Below, in pieces: positions 48,366 to 60,000 of a stretch of DNA of 64,000 bases. Under the pieces are notes generated by a model, which had not been told where the DNA came from, made no database searches, and saw nothing but the letters and a program-made list of their open reading frames with translations. Each line of letters opens with the position of its first letter. The first letter of the stretch is position 1. Origin of the DNA: Nepenthes gracilis (Eukaryota; Streptophyta; Magnoliopsida; Caryophyllales; Nepenthaceae). Made by a program: the position numbers and the translations under genes. The stretch is from assembly GCA_033239525.1 (NCBI GenBank), contig BSYO01000006.1, forward strand, positions 18,004,175 through 18,068,174, read 5' to 3'.

Positions 48366-50300
48366 TGTGAGTTTTAAATTATAATTATGATTGTAATTAA
48401 TTAAGATAAGAAAAGAAAGTTTTGAGATCAATCAAGGAATTTGACCGAAGTTAACAACGGATCAAATCACATCGGATTAAGTGATACTTGACTGACACTT
48501 AATACATACACTTGCATGTTCTAAGCAGAAGGGTTGTGCCTAAATGACGATAGATCAACACTAAGTATACTTTTAACAAATTATTCATGCCTGATGCGTG
48601 CCCAAAGTATACTCATGCACATTTTTGGCAAATAGTTAGTGCCTGACACACTTGAAAGGACACTCGTGTACTACAGTATTTTGTTTCAGCGCCTGATGCG
48701 CTCCTGACAGTCTATTATATAAGTCTCATCTAATTGATTTTCGATCATTTTTGTTAAATTTTTGGAAGAGAAAATGAGAGGAGAGAGAATGAGAGAAAAA
48801 AGGGTAAAGGAGGACATTTAAAGTGAATTTAATAAAAATATTTGATAAATTTGAAGATAAAGTATAGTCTAAGCCCTCTTCTTTTATTATTGCTCCTTCT
48901 GATCTTTATGAGTATTTATTATGTTAAATACTAATACATACTATATTTTTATGCCTACAATATTTATTTATCACATGCATGTACTATACCTCTTACTTTC
49001 TTACAATTTGTATAAAACCCATGTCTTAATCTATACATATTATATTACTCAACTAATTTTCTACACTACAACTTCTACATGTTTTAAAATCATATTTAAA
49101 TATGCATCGTATGATTTAAATTCGTACATAATACTTTTATATGTTAAAAATTTTAAAATATAAATTTTGTAAGTTCTGAAATTTTATAAATCTGTACATA
49201 CATGTTTGACTTTTAAAAGAAGATATTAGACCTGCAGAATTTTATTATTTTTTTTGTAATTTTTGTATAAACAGTTCCACATGCTTAAAAACTATATAAT
49301 ATAATTTTTGTATGTCTTAAAAGTTTTATATTCAAATTCTTGTGGGAATTTTATATACTACATGACAAGCATTTAGAAGAAATATAAAGAAAACTCTATA
49401 ATTTATTAATTAACTAAAAATATTTTCTCCGGTATAAGAAAATATAAAAGATTATTTATATTTATATAAAATTTTATATTCGTTTATGTACGGATAGTTA
49501 TAAAAATTAACGGTAATATATTATATTTTATAATTGAGATTCAAACCTATCATTTGTAAGTTAAAAGTGACATTCGATCCAATCTACATTGTTACTTGTA
49601 TAACTATCCGTTTATGGTTTTTAAATATTAGTGTAGGGCCTTTAATTGTATGAAAGTATATATAACTGAAATTTTAATTATTTGCTTATTTGTCAGTGAA
49701 ACTCTACTGATCTTTAGTTCATAAGAATTTTACATAATTTGAGTATATTTTTTATAATACATTGTAGATGAAGAATTGAAAAAAAGAATTTGAAATCTTG
49801 GCATAAATGTTATAAAACTTCATAACCTTATATCTTAATTTTGATTTGTTATTCCTTCCAACGTGCTTTAATGTTAATTGTGTATTTGATTATGAAAAGT
49901 TTATATACTTTGTTAAACAATTGACCCATTCATATTTTATTTTATTTTTTACTCTTCCTTTTCAAATTAGCAGTTTAGATCACACTTATAAGTATAGAGG
50001 ATTAGGAAAAGAGTTGTTCGAGAAACTAGAATTAAAAATTGGAATGATTCGGATGTTATGTTATGCCCCAAAATAATAACATTAGAATATTAAATTTTAT
50101 TTTAGATAATGATTTTCATATTACATAAAAGTTGTAATATTCTTGTCGGCCATATAGTCAAAGTTTGATCATCATTTAATAGTTTAGTTTAGTTATGATT
50201 TTTTGGGTACCTCAATATCGATAAAATATTTACCTTTACGAATATTTTAAAATTCAATTATTGTGAAAAATTACAGTCATTGAGGGTATGACATTTCGAG
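48366..50300 (+). repeat. LTR H: Tekay/Del-like LTR, possibly solo
   Basis: It starts TGTGAGTTTTAAATTATAAT, matching the LTR start of element B in the opposite orientation. Text like 'gcctgatgcg' and a purine tract (48770-48810) correspond to B's LTR. From 48770 to about 50075 it also aligns with 61180-62440. No pol domains adjoin it on either side. The right boundary was not found; 50300 is a rough estimate. Confidence 0.5.
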
Positions 50301-50688
50301 TCCTATAATGTGATTCATTATTTAATTTCGAATCACTTGACGATATGTGATTACAAGGTCACGTTCGATGTCGAAATATGATATTTTAGAAATTTATCGG
50401 TCTTATATTCGAGTATTGAATTGTAAAATAGACTAAAGTTGTAATTTGATTAATTAACTTAAGATGAACTAACTTTGTTATCGGATTGGGAGAGCGACAC
50501 TGTAAAACGTGGTCATTGAACTCTTTAACATTGAGTTCTTGTTCATTGATCTTTTGACAAAAGGCATACGACTTTTAAGATTCAAGAATCTTATAGCAAG
50601 AATAAAATTAAATTCCATTATATAATTTTTAATGTATGGACAATTATTTTTTATAAAATTTATATATACTTTTGGTATAATTTAATAT

Positions 50689-51741
50689 TGATACGTTTCT
50701 GGATCCAAACTTCAAATAGATTTGGGTGATCCTTTCGTCGTGGCTCCGACTCCGTTCCCTGAGTTGGATCCTACACACCACTAAACAAAACAAGAGGTCA
50801 ATGTGTCGGCGGAAAATTATCCCACCGAAAACACTCCGACACTCAAGTCAATAAAACAGTCTTCCAAAGAATGAAACTGAAATTGAGAGAAAGAGAGAGC
50901 GGCAGAGTGCGTTCCCAAATCAAAGAGAGACGAATAGCCTTCTTGAATCTGGGAGGTGGAAAGGCAGTAAACGGCCGTGAGAGGCGCGCTTGTTTACCTT
51001 AGGATTGATAGGGAGTGTGTTTGCGTTGGCAGTTCTGAGAGTTTCAGCAGCAAAGAAAGTAGTTCACTGAGAGCTTAATTGGGAGCCTAATTGGGAGCGT
51101 AATTGGAAGCGTTAATGAAAGCGTCAATGAAAGCGTACCCTCAATGGTGAATCAAGGGTTTCTTTTATGGTTGAGAGGGCGATCCTCCTTCTTTGGAAGG
51201 AGTGATTGCTTCCGTGATCAACTAGCTGGCTTGCCTTTGGGAGCAGGCGCGAGTTGCCAAGTCATGCAAGATAGTTTCTTTCCGAGGCGACCAACAGCTT
51301 TCCAAGTCAAACACTTTCCTTTCGTGCATGTTACCGTTGGAGAGCGTTAGTTGGCAAAGATTTGGGTAAATCTGGCGCCTTCCTTATTTGAAGGGCGCCA
51401 ATACTGCCGATATCCCTTTTGGTGCCAGTTGGGACTGTGGAAAATCCCTGGAAAGCCATTGTTGGCCTTTCGATGATTCGTGGACCTAAACGGACCAGGC
51501 CTGTTACTGTAGAAAAGCCTCCTTTGGGCCCAAGGTACAGCACGCGGACGGTCAACGTTGGAGTTGACCGTCTGCGTGCGCGTTGACCGTCCTGGGACTT
51601 TTAGCTCTTGGGCCAGTTTTCCTTCTGGGCCATTAAAATGTTGGCCGTCATTTTGGGTCCCCGTTGATTATTCGGGGCCAGCCCATTTCCAGCACACCCA
51701 TCACTTGCCTCGGGGCCAGCCCATTTTCGGCACACCCATCA
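50689..51741 (-). repeat. 3' LTR of element D (left)
   Basis: It is 1,053 bases, TGATACG to CCCATCA. The first 200 bases share 'accgaaaacactccgac' type text with the LTRs of C and E. The right 170 bases match 59519-59691. A partial internal duplication (two CACACCCATCA units about 38 bases apart) is present in both copies. Confidence 0.85.
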
Positions 51742-51754
51742 CTAGTCCCCTATA
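51742..51754 (-). other. Polypurine tract of element D
   Basis: On the minus strand it reads TATAGGGGACTAG directly before the LTR start TGATGGGTG. It is equivalent to the tracts of C and E. Confidence 0.55.
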
Positions 51755-51859
51755 CTGGTGGGCAGAAATCTGACCTCCAGTATGTCCATGATGGGATGCC
51801 CCTTATTGCTTTGAGGATCTCATGGAACTTCGCGAAAGGCATGAAGGAGAGTTTGACCA

Positions 51860-52108
51860 GAATCGTTGACCGTCTTGGTCAATTCCAGAGAACCTGAATT
51901 GTTGACCGCCCTGGTCATTTCCGAAGAACCAGAATTATTTACCCTCATGGTCAATTTTGGAGAACCAGAATTGTTGACCGTCCTGGTCAATTTTGGAGCA
52001 CCAGAATTGTTGACCGTCCTGGTAAATTCCGAAGCACAAGAATTGTTGACCGTCGTGGTCAATTTCGGAGCACCAGAATTGTTAATCGTCTTGGCCAATT
52101 CTGGAAGC
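51860..52108. repeat. 36-bp tandem array (seven units) with W-box palindromes
   Basis: Units start at 51860, 51896, 51932 and so on to 52076, each 36 bases. Most contain TTGACCGTCCTGGTCAA or a close variant, an inverted repeat of TTGACC separated by five bases. TTGACC is the core W-box bound by WRKY factors. As 36 is divisible by three, both strands stay open and give 12-residue repeats (PELLTVLVNFGA type on plus). These frames are probably a by-product. The array lies between the 3' LTR and the antisense ORF, where that ORF's promoter should be. Confidence 0.9.
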
Positions 52109-52390
52109 GTTTTCTGCCAGTCTTTAGTCGGTTTACAGGGCAGAAAGCGACACGTATCTCCCTTTGGTTGGGCGGAGATCCTGGCCATTAATGCGTCCGA
52201 TATCTGTCCTTTTGCAGGGTCAAGTAGGGAGGCGACACGTGGCAGGACTGACAGAGTCCTTAATGAGTGGTTTCGTGCTTGGCGCTTAAGTTTTCTTTCC
52301 GTAATTTGAAATCACTTACGCCCTCAGTCCTTCGTCTTCTTCGTTCTCATTTTTCAGTGACATTCCAGAAACCCTAGTCCTTCTAGTGCC

Positions 52391-54217
52391 ATGGTTTCCG
52401 TCTCCGATTTTTCCTCCGTCTTGAGAGAAAGTGACGTTAAAGCCCTGTGTGTCGAGTTCAATATTCCGAAGGAGATTGCCTGGAGAGTTCCAGGCAAGGA
52501 CGACAGGGCTTATGCTCCACCGGAGGGGCACATCACTGTTTACGAGGCCCATCTGAGGAGTGGCCTTGGCCTACCGTTGCCGGAAGAACTGGAGTCGATC
52601 ATGAAGGCTCTGCGAGTACCCATTGCCGAGCTTCACGCCAACGTCGAGAGGTATCTATGCACTATGTGCATTTTGCTAGAAAATTTGGTCAGAAGTTTAA
52701 GATGTCTGGCGTTAGAGTTTTGTTTAATGTAAACCAGGGGGGAGTGGATATCGCTCTCCCCCCGTACCGGAATAAAAATTAATAAAGCCATTCATGACTT
52801 GCTGAAGAACTGGAAGAATCGATTCTTCTTCGTGAGCGTGGGAGCCAAATGGCCCATCGCGAAGGAGTGGGGCCAGGTTTCGGAGGCGTACTTTGGGACG
52901 CCGTCCCCGTCGGAGTGGGCGGCCTACGCGTGGCTGACGAAGGCGATAAAGGATAACCATGATGATTTTAATCGGGACTTTTTGGTTTCCCGGGCAGAGT
53001 CCAATAAGGTAAACTGGGGACTGCCATCCCCGATTCAAAAACCAAGGCCTCCGGTGAGGATGATGAACCCTGAAGAATCCAGGGGCATAATCATCCGTAC
53101 GTGACACATCGACGAAGGGTTTATCGGCCCACCACCTAAGAAGGTGCTAGAGACGCCTTCGTCGTCATCATTGCTCGTTGATTACGTCGCCGCTGGGATC
53201 TGTAGTGGATCTGGTAGTGCTGCGGGCGTAGAGAAGACTTTTGAAGAATGGCCAGTGGAGACAGGTGGAGTCATCCTGGCGCCGCCTGCGTCAAGAGTGA
53301 TTCCGGGCGCCGCGTGGATGGAGTCAATGGAAGAACCGGTTTGTGAACCGGCGGCGGCTACGCCGACTATTGTGGAGGAGCCAACAGCGGGGCTCGACCC
53401 TCCAGTAGCTGCTCCAGAGGCTGCCAGAGTGGAGCCTGCGGCAGCTACTCCAGAGACTGTAAGAGAGGAGCCCGCTATAGCCGCTCCGGAGCCCGCAACT
53501 GCCATGGGTGATACTGATGCGTTCCTGGATCGCATTCTGGATGAGGCAGAGGCGAGTTTGACGCGAGAGGATGCTCCTGGTCCACCGCCGTCTGGACCGC
53601 TGCCAACTGGGCCAGCTCTAGAGTCCAGGCCTGAGAGGCCCTCGAGGAAGATTTATGAGGTACGATTCCTGCAATTGCGTCCGTGCACTTCTTTGTATTT
53701 ATAACTTACACTTTGCTTTTGTCTTGTGCAGTCAAGGAGGTTGATCTCAGCTTTTTTTCGAGAGGTGGAGCAACGCGATCGCATCATTGCGGACAGGGAG
53801 GCTGAGATCACCTGGCTGGACGCCAAGCTGGCTGCTTCAGGAGGGGAGCTTCGCGAGCAGACTGCTGCCATTGAGGCTATCCTGGCGGGCATGGAGATGG
53901 ACAACGCTGAGCTGAAGGCTGAGGTTGCCCGTTTGAAAAAGGAGGAAGACCGGAGCAAGGCAGGCAAGAAGCGGCTTGCTGATCGGATATCCACCCTGGA
54001 GAACGAGCTGGGTCTCCGAATCCGCCCCCACGAGCTCGATGGCATGATGAACGCCCAGAAGTTCGAGGGGGTCCAGGTTTGTCGGCGTCTCATGAGGTTG
54101 ATCGATCCTTACTTCCCTATTCAGTTCCTTCATTTAGGAAACCGCGGGGTGCAGCACAAGGACGATCTCGTGGAGGAGGAGCCCTGGGACAGTCAAAGGC
54201 GGCCGCCGCCTCCTTAG
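52391..54217 (+). pseudogene. Antisense ORF of element D (gypsy-type transposon domain plus coiled coil)
   Basis: From ATG 52391 (MVSVSDFSSVLRESDVKALC) one frame runs to 53659, broken only by TAA 52730-52732 and TGA 53102-53104. A clean 72-base GT-AG intron (53660-53731) in phase 0 joins it to the last exon, ending in TAG at 54215-54217. The domain text HITVYEAHLRSGLGLPLPEE and LLKNWKNRFFFVSVGAKWP matches C and E. The stretch that should link them is replaced by about 80 bases with a GGGGGGAG/CTCCCCCC hairpin. A Pro/Ala/Glu-rich linker (VEEPTAGLDPPVAAPEAARV) precedes the intron. The last exon has a long coiled coil (residues near LKAEVARLKKEEDRSKAGKK) and GVQVCRRLMRLIDPYFPIQF. It is the best preserved antisense ORF in the window. 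Confidence 0.65.
53660..53731 (+). other. Predicted intron in the antisense ORF of element D
   Basis: Donor GAG|GTACGA and acceptor TTGTGCAG|TCAAGG, with a T-rich tract before the acceptor. Removing 72 bases keeps the frame exactly. Intron-like segments occur at the same place in C (17014-17101) and E (37187-37263). Confidence 0.65.
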
Positions 54218-54785
54218 CTTTTTATTTTTGTACTTGTGTAATCGTGTAAGACAATTTAAGCAATAAAAAGGGAATTCTTTTCCGTCGGTGTCCATTGTTC
54301 TTTACTGCTTTTGTGTTTATATGATGTATCACACGGGGCGGCCAACTGAGTTGGCCGGTGACCGTTACTGGGCTACCTGAGGAGCCAAGTCCCTAGGCTT
54401 GGCAGGTGGTTGTGTTAACTCGCCTTGTGGTGCTGTCCAAGTGGTAACTTGGGCAGTCAGCATTGGAGAAGAAACACTTCTCGTCGCTGCTCGATCACGC
54501 TACCCTCTCATTGAGAAGGTTATTGCGTGTGGCGGCTAACCTGGTTGGCTGGCTGCCTAAGGAGTAAAGTCCTTGGCTGCCTAAAGAATAAGGTCCTTAA
54601 GTTGGGCAGGTGGTTATGTTAACCAGCCTAATGGCGCCGTACAAGTGATGACCTGGGCAGCCAATGTTGGAGAAGAAACGCTTCTCCCTTCGACCGTCGT
54701 TGACTGACGTTGCTACTCCCTGTGAGGGAGGTCATCGCGTGTGCTGCACTAGCCCCCTAAGATTTTGACCGTTAATAGGCCACCT

Positions 54786-54990
54786 GGATGACCAGGATTT
54801 AGTATGACCGCTGACGGGCCGCTTGGATGACCGAGGTTCAAATTAGGCTACTTGTGGGCTACTTGGATGACCAGGATTTAAAATAGGCCGCTCATGGGCC
54901 ACCTAGATGACCAGGATTTAAATACGACCACTAACGGGCCGCTCGGATGACCGAGGTTCAAATTTGACCGCTTTTGGCCGCTGGATGAAC
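54786..54990 (-). repeat. 40-bp minisatellite in element D
   Basis: GGATGACC (or AGATGACC) recurs at 54786, 54825, 54865, 54905 and 54945, with a final GGATGAACC at 54983, giving five units of 39-40 bases. It lies just downstream of pol like the arrays of C and E, but with a different unit. Confidence 0.88.
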
Positions 54991-55189
54991 CAGGGTTTAA
55001 CGAGAGGGTGAAGACCCTCCCGACTTAGGGGCAGTCTAGGTCGGGTAACTCTGCAAAGAAAGTACAGTATACACGTATGCATACAAAGACTAGGATTCTA
55101 TATGCTAAATAAACTTCTCATTTTACCAAATTAAAACAAGCATGCAAATAAATGCACATAAATGGGCGAGTGCGTACCTGGGTTCCCAA

Positions 55190-58100
55190 CTGGAAGTAGC
55201 GTTTGAAGTGGATCGCGTTCCACATTCGCGGAACCAACTTTCCGTCCTGGTTTCAGAGTTTGTCTGCTCCGTTTCGCTGGACCGCGGAGACCAATAAAGG
55301 CCCTTTCAAGTTAGGAGAGAGCTTGTTACAGCCGGCCAGCTTGCCTGTGGCCTCGACGCCTCGTAGGACCAAGTCCCCAATATCAAATTGCCGGGCTTTT
55401 ACCTTTTTATTATAGTACCGGGCAATTCGGTATTGGTAGGCTGCTATCCGTATTCTGGCGGCGTCGCGGGCTGCCTCTAACAAGTCTAAGTGCTCCCTAA
55501 TTTTTTAGGAGTTAGACTGTGGGTCAAAAGACTCCACCCTGAGACTTGGAATTCCGATTTCAACCGGGATTACAGCCTCAGTCCCGTAACAGAGGCTGAA
55601 GGGTGTCTCGCGCATTGGTTCCTTCGAGGTTGTCCGATAAGACCAGAGGACGGATGGGAGCTCGTCAGCCCAGGAGCCCCCGGCGTCCTCCAGATTAGTC
55701 TTTAATCCGTGGAGTAGCATTCTGTTTGTGACATCCACCTGTCCATTCGCTTGGGGGTATGCCACCGATGTGTGGACCAGCTTGATATCAAGGCTGGCAC
55801 AATATTTGGTGAAGCGTTTTCCCAAAAATTAGGTCCCGTTGTCGGTCACTACGACCTCAGGGATGCCAAACCTGCAAACAATGCCCTGGCAAAGAAATTC
55901 CAGTGCATTGTGCTCCGTGATTTTTGCCAGCGGGGCGGCCTCGACCCACATGGTGAAATAGTCGATGCCCGCGATAATGAACTTCCTCTGCCCCGAGGCA
56001 ATGGAAAATGGGCCGAGAATATCGAGCCCCCATTGCACGAAGGGCCAACGGGCTTGAAGTGACTCAGGTCAGCGGACGGCTGATGGTGAAGGTTGCCGTG
56101 AAGCTGGCAACTTTCACATTTCTTCACAAACTCAAGCGCATCCTTTTTCATCGAGGGCCAGTAATAGCCCTGCCGCATGATCTTGAAAGCTAGGTTTTCC
56201 CTGCCTACGTGTGATCCGCAAATCCCGAGGTGAACTTCGCTCAACTCGTAGTCAGCCTTCTCGGGAGATAAACAGCGGAGGTAAGGAGTCGAGTATCCGC
56301 GGCGATACAGCCGGCCATCGACTACCGTGTACCAGCCAGCTGTCTTTTTAACTTGCTTAGCCTTTTCGGCATCCTCGGGGTGTGATCCGTCAACCAAGTA
56401 TCTAAGGTAGGGCGTCATCTACTTTTTCGTCTCGGAAATCTGCATCGCCTCCTGTTTCTCTTTTCTCGGAGTATTCAATATCTCCCTCATGTCCCTCGAG
56501 TAGACATGCAGGTTTTCAAAGAAACGACTCTAGCCAATCTGCCTTTAGTTCCGATTACGGGAACATGAACCAGAGTCTGTTTGTCGAAACCCTAGATAGC
56601 CTCCCTTGCCTTTGCTAGGTACTTGGCCAGGTAAAGGTTGTTTGCCTCAAAGCCCCGTTAACCAGTTGTGATTAGTTCGGGAGTCAGAAACTGGCCCCTC
56701 ATGGCAGAGCACTCCTTTGCTAATCGTAAGCCGGCTAAAGGGGTTTCATACTCGGCAACATTGTTGGTCGCCGGGAAGTCAAGTTTGAGGGAATACTTAA
56801 CCTCGAATCCATCATGGGTCTTAAGGACCACCCCTGCTCCGCTGCCAGTGTCCATGGACGATCCATCCATGTGGAGTACCCATTCTGGAACTTCATATGG
56901 CTGTTCTGCATTTTCTGCGGGCTGTTCCTCGTGAATTGGGGTTGTGATCTCAACAATAAAATCGGCCAGAGCCTGCGCTTTTATGGCAGGTCTGGGCCTA
57001 AATTCGATATCGAACTCACCCAATTCGATAGCCCACTTACCAGCCATCCAGAAACGTCGGGTTTCTAGAGTATACTTTTCAGCGGCCGGTCAGTGAGGAC
57101 AACTATGCGATACGCCTGAAAGTATGGCCTCAACTTTCGCGCAACGAAGATAAGTGCTAGGGTCATTTTTTTCGCACGTGGATAGCGCATTCTGGGACGA
57201 TCAATGTTTCGATCACATAGTAGACCGGCTGCTGGATATCAGATTCCTAGCGCACAAAGACAGAGCTTACGGACACTTCTGACACCACCAGGTAAAGGTA
57301 CAGCTCCTCTCCATCTTTGGGTGACGCTAACAATGGTGTGCTAGCCAGATACTGCTTCAATTCATTGAAGGCGGTCTGGCAGTCAGCCGTCCACTGAATT
57401 CCATTGGATTTTATCCCTCTCAAGGCTTTAAAGAAGGGATGGTACTTGTCACCAGACTTCGCGAGGAAGTGAGACAAAGTTGCCAGCCACCCAGTCAATT
57501 GCTGGACGTCTTTGATGTTCTGTGGGGGAGCCATGTCAGCGAGGGCCTTGATCTTTTCTGGGTTTGCCTCGATCCCCCGCTGGGAGACGATGAAACCCAA
57601 AAACTTCCCAGAGGCTATCCTAAAGATACACTTGGTTGGATTTAGCTTCATTTGATGCTGACGGAGTACCTCGAACGATTCTTTCAGGTCGCGTATGTGG
57701 TCGCCAGTGACTCTGCTCTTGACAAGCATGTTGTCGACGTAGACCTCCATGTTGCCACCAATCTATTTTTCAAACATCTTGTTGCCCAGTCACTGGTAAG
57801 TTGCTCCAGCATTTTTCAGTCCAAAGGGCATTACTTTGTAGCAGTTGGTGCCCAGGTTCATCATGAACGAGGTATGCTCCTCGTTCTCCTGACTCATTCA
57901 AATCTGGTTGTAACCCAAATAGGCATCCATGAAGCTTAGCAGCTCATATCCAGCTGTGGAGTCAACCAGTAGGTCAATCCTGGGTAATGGAAAACTGTCT
58001 TTCGGGAAGGCCTTGTTGACGTCGGTAAAATCGACGGACATTCGCCATTTTCCGTTGCACTTTTTAACGATGACGATATTTGAAAGCCAATCTGGATACT

Positions 58101-59519
58101 GGACTTCTCCAATGAAACCTGCGTCCAGTAGCTTCTTTACCTCCTCTCGAATAGCAATCAACTTCTCTATGGAGTGATTTCTCTGCTTTTGCCTGACCGG
58201 CTTCCAGCCAAGATCGAGGCCCAGCTTATGGATCATCACCTGAGCCGAAATCACGGGCATCTCTGCGAGAGTCCACGCGAATATGTCGGGCGTTACATTA
58301 CAGAATGCATCGGTTGATGCGCAGTGTGCCAGTGAGTGAGCCGTCAATCTGTACACACGTTTTCAGTTCCTCCGGATTCAGTGGGACCAGATCTGTGGCT
58401 TCACCAGACTGCAGTTGCTGCAGGGTGGTCTCGTCTCGATGATCGAGTTCTCCCACCGTGTTAGGGCTGCCGCTAGGGGCAATCTGGGACATGTAGCATG
58501 TTCGCCCGAGTACTTGGTCGCCTAACACCTCTCCCACACCGTAAGGTGTCGAGAACTTCATTTTGAGGTGCGGAATTGAGGTGACCGCCCCAAACACTGT
58601 CAGGCACGGCTTGCCTAATATCGCGTTGTAAACGGAGGGCAGGTCAACTACTAGATTGGTGAGCGTGTGACTTGCTATTTTCGGATAGGTGCCCAGAGTG
58701 ACTTCCAATTGGATTGTCCCTTAAACGAGCACTGGTTCGTTGTCAAGGCCATATAGTGGTCCTTTGGCGGGCTTTAACTGGTTCTTTTTTAGGCCTAACT
58801 TAAAGAAGGCATCCAAGTAAAGCAAGTCTTTAGAACTTCCATTATCGATAAAGACTCGTTTCAGCTGGTAGTCCACACTGCCGTCCGAAATAAGTGCTGA
58901 TACAACAAGGGGGTCAGCATGGGGGGATACTACATGAGTTGAGTCATTATCATCGAAGCTCATTGTATTATCTACTGTGCGCTGCTTCTTCCTCCCAGTC
59001 TGCTACTCCTTATTGTCAGTCGGGTTCTTGGCAGGTCGGGTGGTGACCATATTAACCACCCCCGCCGCAACCCTGTTCCGGGGTGGAGAAGGCTCCTCGC
59101 CTTCTCCTGCCATTGCTCCAGAATTCTTCCCAGGCCCCTTGACGAATCGGGTGGGATGTCCCCAGCGAATCAATTCTTCTATTTCCCTCTGCAATGTCTT
59201 GCAGTCTTCAGTTGAATGGCCAGCAGAGCGATGGAAGTCACAGTACTTCGACTGATTTCCAGAGTCCTTCTTCAGCGGTTTCGGCCACTTCAGAAACTTT
59301 TCTCCACGGATCTGCATGAGGACGTTGGAGCGTGTGTCCGTCAAAGGTGTGAAACTGGTAGACCCGTAGTCTCTGCGTTCGAGAGGCCCAGTCCGGCGCT
59401 GCTTCTGGCAGGAGTGTTCTCCGCCACTATACTTTCTCTTCCCTTCACCAGGGAACGGCCGAGACTAATCCACCCGCTCTGGACGTTTTGACTTGTTGGC
59501 CTCCTCTGCTGCGGCGTAG
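55190..59519 (-). pseudogene. Element D gag end and pol relic
   Basis: From the right on the minus strand, the gag end at 59519-59003 has KYCDFHRSAGHSTEDCKTLQ, a CCHC-type knuckle with C-x2-H order usual for Tat. Protease is at 58963-58721 (VFIDNGSSKDLLY). A linker is at 58708-58298. RT is at 58356-57247 with WRMSVDFTDVNKAFPKDSF and PLPRIDLLVDSTAGYELLS. The catalytic box reads YVDN instead of YVDD (57730-57732). The second RNase H is at 57047-56658 with an intact HMDGSSMDTG. The integrase zinc finger is at 56418-56220 (LSEVHLGICGSHVGR). The core has LDILGP, VVTDNGT and NGQVDVTNR, where the catalytic Glu is Asp (55733-55735). The tail runs to about 55190. Few stops interrupt it, so it decayed later than A or B. 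Confidence 0.85.
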
Positions 59520-59691
59520 GTCAACGCCAGCGTTGATCGTCCTGTGCCTTTTAGCTCTTGAGCCTATTTTCCTTCTGGGCCGTTAAAGTGTTGACCGTCA
59601 TTTTGGATCCCCGTTGATTATTCGGGGCCAACCCATTTCCGGCACACCCATCACTAGCCTTGGGACCAGCCCATTTTCGACACACCCATCA
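59519..59691 (-). repeat. Remnant of the 5' LTR of element D (right)
   Basis: The last 170 bases match 51570-51741 of the left LTR, ending CCCATCA. The rest of the LTR, the primer site and the start of gag are deleted; gag text abuts the remnant at about 59519. GATAT follows, against AATAT before the left LTR. Confidence 0.8.
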
Positions 59692-59699
59692 GATATATA

Positions 59700-59875
59700 T
59701 ATATATTGATCGAAGAGTATTAAAGATTTAAAAGACCCAAAAAAATAGTAAATTTGTAAAAATTTAAACAACCAGTATTAATATTGATGACTTAATTTTA
59801 GTATTTAGATCATTAATTACTTTTATATTTAATTTATAAATGATTAATATTATATATAATAGATCGATTTTCATC
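59700..59875. repeat. AT-rich dispersed repeat, copy 2
   Basis: It matches 31560-31745 over about 170 bases in the same orientation. It adjoins element D, so D probably inserted next to or inside this repeat. Confidence 0.4.
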
Positions 59876-59979
59876 CCATGAAGGAAAGAGGAGAAAACAA
59901 ACAAATAAAATCATGAAACTTGAATCAAATTTTTACAATTTTAAATACGACATTATTTTATTTAATTGAAAATTTAATA

Positions 59980-60000
59980 TTAATAATAATAATAATAATA
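59980..60000. repeat. (AAT)n microsatellite
   Basis: Seven consecutive TAA/AAT triplets in AT-rich DNA. Confidence 0.9.

Larger units (their letters stand above)
50689..59691 (-). mobile_element. Element D: Tat-lineage Ty3/gypsy, 5' LTR mostly deleted
   Basis: The 3' LTR is at the left (50689-51741), followed (plus-strand view) by a purine tract, a 36-bp repeat array, a plus-strand antisense ORF (52391-54217), a 40-bp minisatellite, then minus-strand pol and the gag end (59519 down to 55190). At the right only about 173 bases of the 5' LTR remain (59519-59691). Both outer ends are still recognisable, and flanks AATAT / GATAT form a 5-bp duplication with one mismatch. It is related to C and E but has a different LTR. 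Its RT and integrase active sites are both altered. Confidence 0.88.

Noticed and set aside
51860..52108. CRISPR-like regular repeats
   Set aside because: The units are contiguous, without unique spacers, and the DNA is plant nuclear. It is a minisatellite.
51820..52309. Open frames on both strands with 12-residue peptide repeats
   Set aside because: They come from a 36-bp repeat whose length is divisible by three. No start context, homologue or codon signal supports a protein.
53182..53535. Ala/Ser/Gly-rich minus-strand open frame
   Set aside because: It is the complement of the Pro/Ala/Glu-rich linker of element D's antisense ORF, and low GC-skewed repeats keep it open.
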